DNA of 6,180 nt from Bacillota bacterium (GTDB lineage: Bacteria; Bacillota; Clostridia; Christensenellales; UBA1242): assembly GCA_009787915.1 (NCBI GenBank), contig WQSK01000058.1:1-6180 (forward strand), written 5' to 3'. Each line of letters opens with the position of its first letter. Position 1 is the first letter of the stretch. The notes beneath the pieces are model-generated. The model saw nothing but the letters and a program-made list of their open reading frames with translations. It made no database searches and was not told where the DNA came from. Made by a program: the position numbers and the translations under genes. This document shows positions 4,758-6,180 of the stretch, one piece after another.

Positions 4758-5162
4758 ATGAAACGCAAAGTCATTGTGTCCACCCTAATCTCGTGCGGCG
4801 ACGAGTATTTGTTTATAAAGCAAAACAAACCAGGTGGCGCATACCCTGGAACCTTGCACATCCCAGGAGGCGGTTTGGAGGACGGCGAAACTCCCCTTGA
4901 CGGTGTCATTCGCGAAATCCGCGAAGAAACAGGTTTGGTTGGCCTACAAAATATAACCCCGTTTGATTTCGACGATGACACTATGAACTACAAGGGCGAG
5001 GACACCCAGTTTATATTCCTCCGCTATTTGGCAGAGAGTAAAAATAAAAATGCAGTTGCTGGCTCTGACGCCAAGGAAATTGTTTGGGTCAAAAAAGCGG
5101 ATGTTTTAAAACACCCGCACAATCCCGCGACACTTAGGATGTTGAGGAAAATTAAAAGTTAA
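4758..5162 (+). CDS. Nudix hydrolase
   Basis: Nudix proteins hydrolyse nucleoside diphosphates linked to another group, often damaged or excess nucleotides. This 134-residue protein carries a complete Nudix box, G-x5-E-x7-REUxEExGU: G38, E44, then REIREETGL at residues 52-60, so the metal-binding glutamates are intact. The preceding LHIPGGGLEDGE and the N-terminal strand VIVSTLISCGDEYLFIKQNK fit the fold of a small MutT-like enzyme of typical length. The C-terminal EIVWVKKADVLK fits the usual Nudix strand-helix end. The substrate cannot be predicted from the sequence. The ATG at 4758 has no Shine-Dalgarno and sits 6 nt after TACTAT, so it is probably a leaderless transcript separate from the upstream gene. 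Its TAA overlaps the stop of the converging 64-aa gene. Confidence 0.93.
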   Translation: MKRKVIVSTLISCGDEYLFIKQNKPGGAYPGTLHIPGGGLEDGETPLDGVIREIREETGLVGLQNITPFDFDDDTMNYKGEDTQFIFLRYLAESKNKNAVAGSDAKEIVWVKKADVLKHPHNPATLRMLRKIKS

Positions 5163-5353
5163 GGTCGCATCTCTTGAAACAACTTCATCACCATTTTTTG
5201 AATCGGTATTATGCTCTTGATTTTGTATTTCCCAAGAATCTCACTCTCTTTTTCCTGTGGTACAAAACCTTGCTCGTTACTGATGGCAATCCATTCTTCG
5301 GCGGCGGAGCGCAAAGTTTCTATTGGGTATTCAGGAGTATCATAATCTTTCAT
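5159..5353 (-). CDS. small hypothetical protein, 64 aa
   Basis: I do not recognise a family. The product is a short, charged, probably helical soluble protein: PIETLRSAAEEWIAISNEQG at about residues 10-29, then a Lys-rich segment and IPIQKMVMKLFQEM at the C-terminus. No membrane segment or cysteines. The ATG at 5353 is preceded by GGAG only two nt away, too close for a normal ribosome site; a TATAGT box at 5370-5365 without a convincing -35 lies just upstream, so the leader would be very short. It converges with the Nudix gene and the two TAA stops share TTAA at 5159-5162. It sits downstream of the terminators of the rRNA operon. The open frame and the tidy convergent end favour a real gene, but the coding status is less certain than for its neighbours. 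Confidence 0.6.
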   Translation of the reverse strand: MKDYDTPEYPIETLRSAAEEWIAISNEQGFVPQEKESEILGKYKIKSIIPIQKMVMKLFQEMRP

Positions 5354-5372
5354 ATCTCCAGTTTACTATAAA

Positions 5373-5415
5373 AGTTTAAAAAAGCAACAAAAACCCAAAT
5401 GTCAATAATGGGTTT
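5373..5415 (-). terminator. second leftward terminator-like hairpin after the rRNA operon
   Basis: On the minus strand, stem AAACCCA (5415-5409) / TGGGTTT (5397-5391) with an 11-nt loop, followed by an interrupted T-rich tract TTGTTGCTTTTTT. It is A/T-rich and weaker than the terminator next to the 5S, and may act as a backup that shields the 64-aa gene from rRNA transcription. Confidence 0.5.
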
Positions 5416-5498
5416 ACACAAACCAAATACAGTTTAGATAAAACTAGGCTTGCAGTGAATTGCAAACTGCAGTTGTACAGGAACATAGTTGGTAAAAC
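5416..5498. other. short intergenic stretch, no gene seen
   Basis: A/T-rich sequence between the two leftward terminators. It holds only small imperfect inverted repeats (AGTTT/AAACT near 5430-5447 and GCAGT/ACTGC near 5452-5470). No credible ORF, tRNA or promoter was seen. Confidence 0.5.
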
Positions 5499-5529
5499 AA
5501 AAAACGCCCACCACATGGCAAGCGTTTTT
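5499..5529 (-). terminator. intrinsic terminator of the rRNA operon
   Basis: On the minus strand, AAAAACGC (5529-5522) pairs with GCGTTTTT; an inner GCCA/TGGT pairing extends the stem, and the distal arm runs into TTTTTT (5504-5499). It lies 7 nt past the 3' end of the 5S rRNA, where an rRNA operon terminator is expected. Confidence 0.85.
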
Positions 5530-5535
5530 ACTGGA

Positions 5536-5650
5536 ATCTGCAGCGACCTAGTTTCCCAGCTCGTCTCCAAGCAAGTATATTCGGCGATGGTAAGCTTAAC
5601 TGCCGTGTTCGGAATGGGAACGGGTGGACCTTACCTCAATTACCACAGAT
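5536..5650 (-). rRNA. rrf: 5S ribosomal RNA
   Basis: The minus strand carries the conserved 5S core CACCCGTTCCCATTCCGAAC, then ACGGCAGTTAAGC, CATCGCCGA and GGGAAACTAGGTCG. The ends were set by helix I: ATCTGTGG (5650-5643) pairs over 8 bp, including two G-U pairs, with CTGCAGAT (5543-5536). This gives 115 nt, within the usual bacterial range. It lies downstream of the 23S in the standard order and just before an intrinsic terminator. Exact ends may differ by a few bases. Confidence 0.92.
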
Positions 5651-5799
5651 AGTGGTGACGTGATTAAACGTCAAAAAAGTTAAAAACACATGACTGTACA
5701 CCGTGGTACATCCCCTGCAAAAAGCAGGCGTCACCGCATACTGTGAAAAACAAAACATATGGTTAACTCGCGTTTAACCAAAACTCTTGAACTAAAAAA
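5651..5799. other. 23S-5S internal transcribed spacer
   Basis: About 149 bp with no tRNA or ORF. It contains three small hairpins: GACGT/ACGTC (5657-5672, beside the 5S 5' end), CCTGC/GCAGG with an A5 loop (5714-5728) and TGGTTAA/TTAACCA (5760-5780). They may be signals for processing the rRNA precursor; this is inferred from position only. Confidence 0.55.

Positions 5800-6180
<381 letters not shown>

Noticed and set aside
5651..5799. tRNA gene in the 23S-5S spacer
   Set aside because: No cloverleaf, T-loop or anticodon arm could be traced on either strand; only three short hairpins are present.

Overview
Bacterial chromosomal window with moderate G+C (mid-40s percent by eye) and tight gene packing. 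It contains the end of a tRNA(Ile)-lysidine synthetase gene (tilS), a leftward run of small genes, two rightward genes, and the 5S and 3' 23S ends of an rRNA operon read leftward. The rRNA and TilS motifs are clearly bacterial. Compact layout, very short intergenic gaps and several apparently leaderless genes would fit a reduced-genome lineage such as Patescibacteria/CPR. That is an inference only; no marker here fixes the phylum.

Layout. 1-1353 (+): tilS without its first few codons, ending at a small hairpin shared with the converging gene. 4287 down to 1389 (-): a collinear run of an XRE-type HTH regulator, a MazG-like nucleotide pyrophosphohydrolase, a GNAT acetyltransferase, a two-helix membrane protein, a coding-like frame interrupted by one TGA, and an unrecognised 238-residue protein with a G9 tract. 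4288-4384: a divergent control region with two palindromes sharing the TTGCTA/TAGCAA half-site, one lying over the promoter of the next gene. 4385-4651 (+): an unrecognised 88-residue protein with a strong Shine-Dalgarno and a terminator. 4758-5162 (+): a Nudix hydrolase whose stop overlaps that of a converging 64-residue hypothetical (5159-5353, -). 5391-5529: two terminator-like hairpins for leftward transcription. 5536-5650 (-): 5S rRNA. About 5800-6180 (-): the 3' end of 23S rRNA, running off the window.

How it works together. TilS modifies tRNA, while the MazG-like and Nudix proteins look like nucleotide-pool cleaning enzymes. The XRE protein probably represses the divergent 88-residue gene and itself. 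The most unusual signals are: five genes whose -10 box sits only 5-8 nt before the ATG with no Shine-Dalgarno; two promoters whose -35 TTGA shares bases with the TGA stop of the upstream gene; a strong consensus promoter driving a coding-like frame broken by one TGA; the G9 tract; and a GAAA instead of GAGA in the 23S sarcin-ricin loop. No CRISPR array, complete insertion sequence or tRNA gene was seen.
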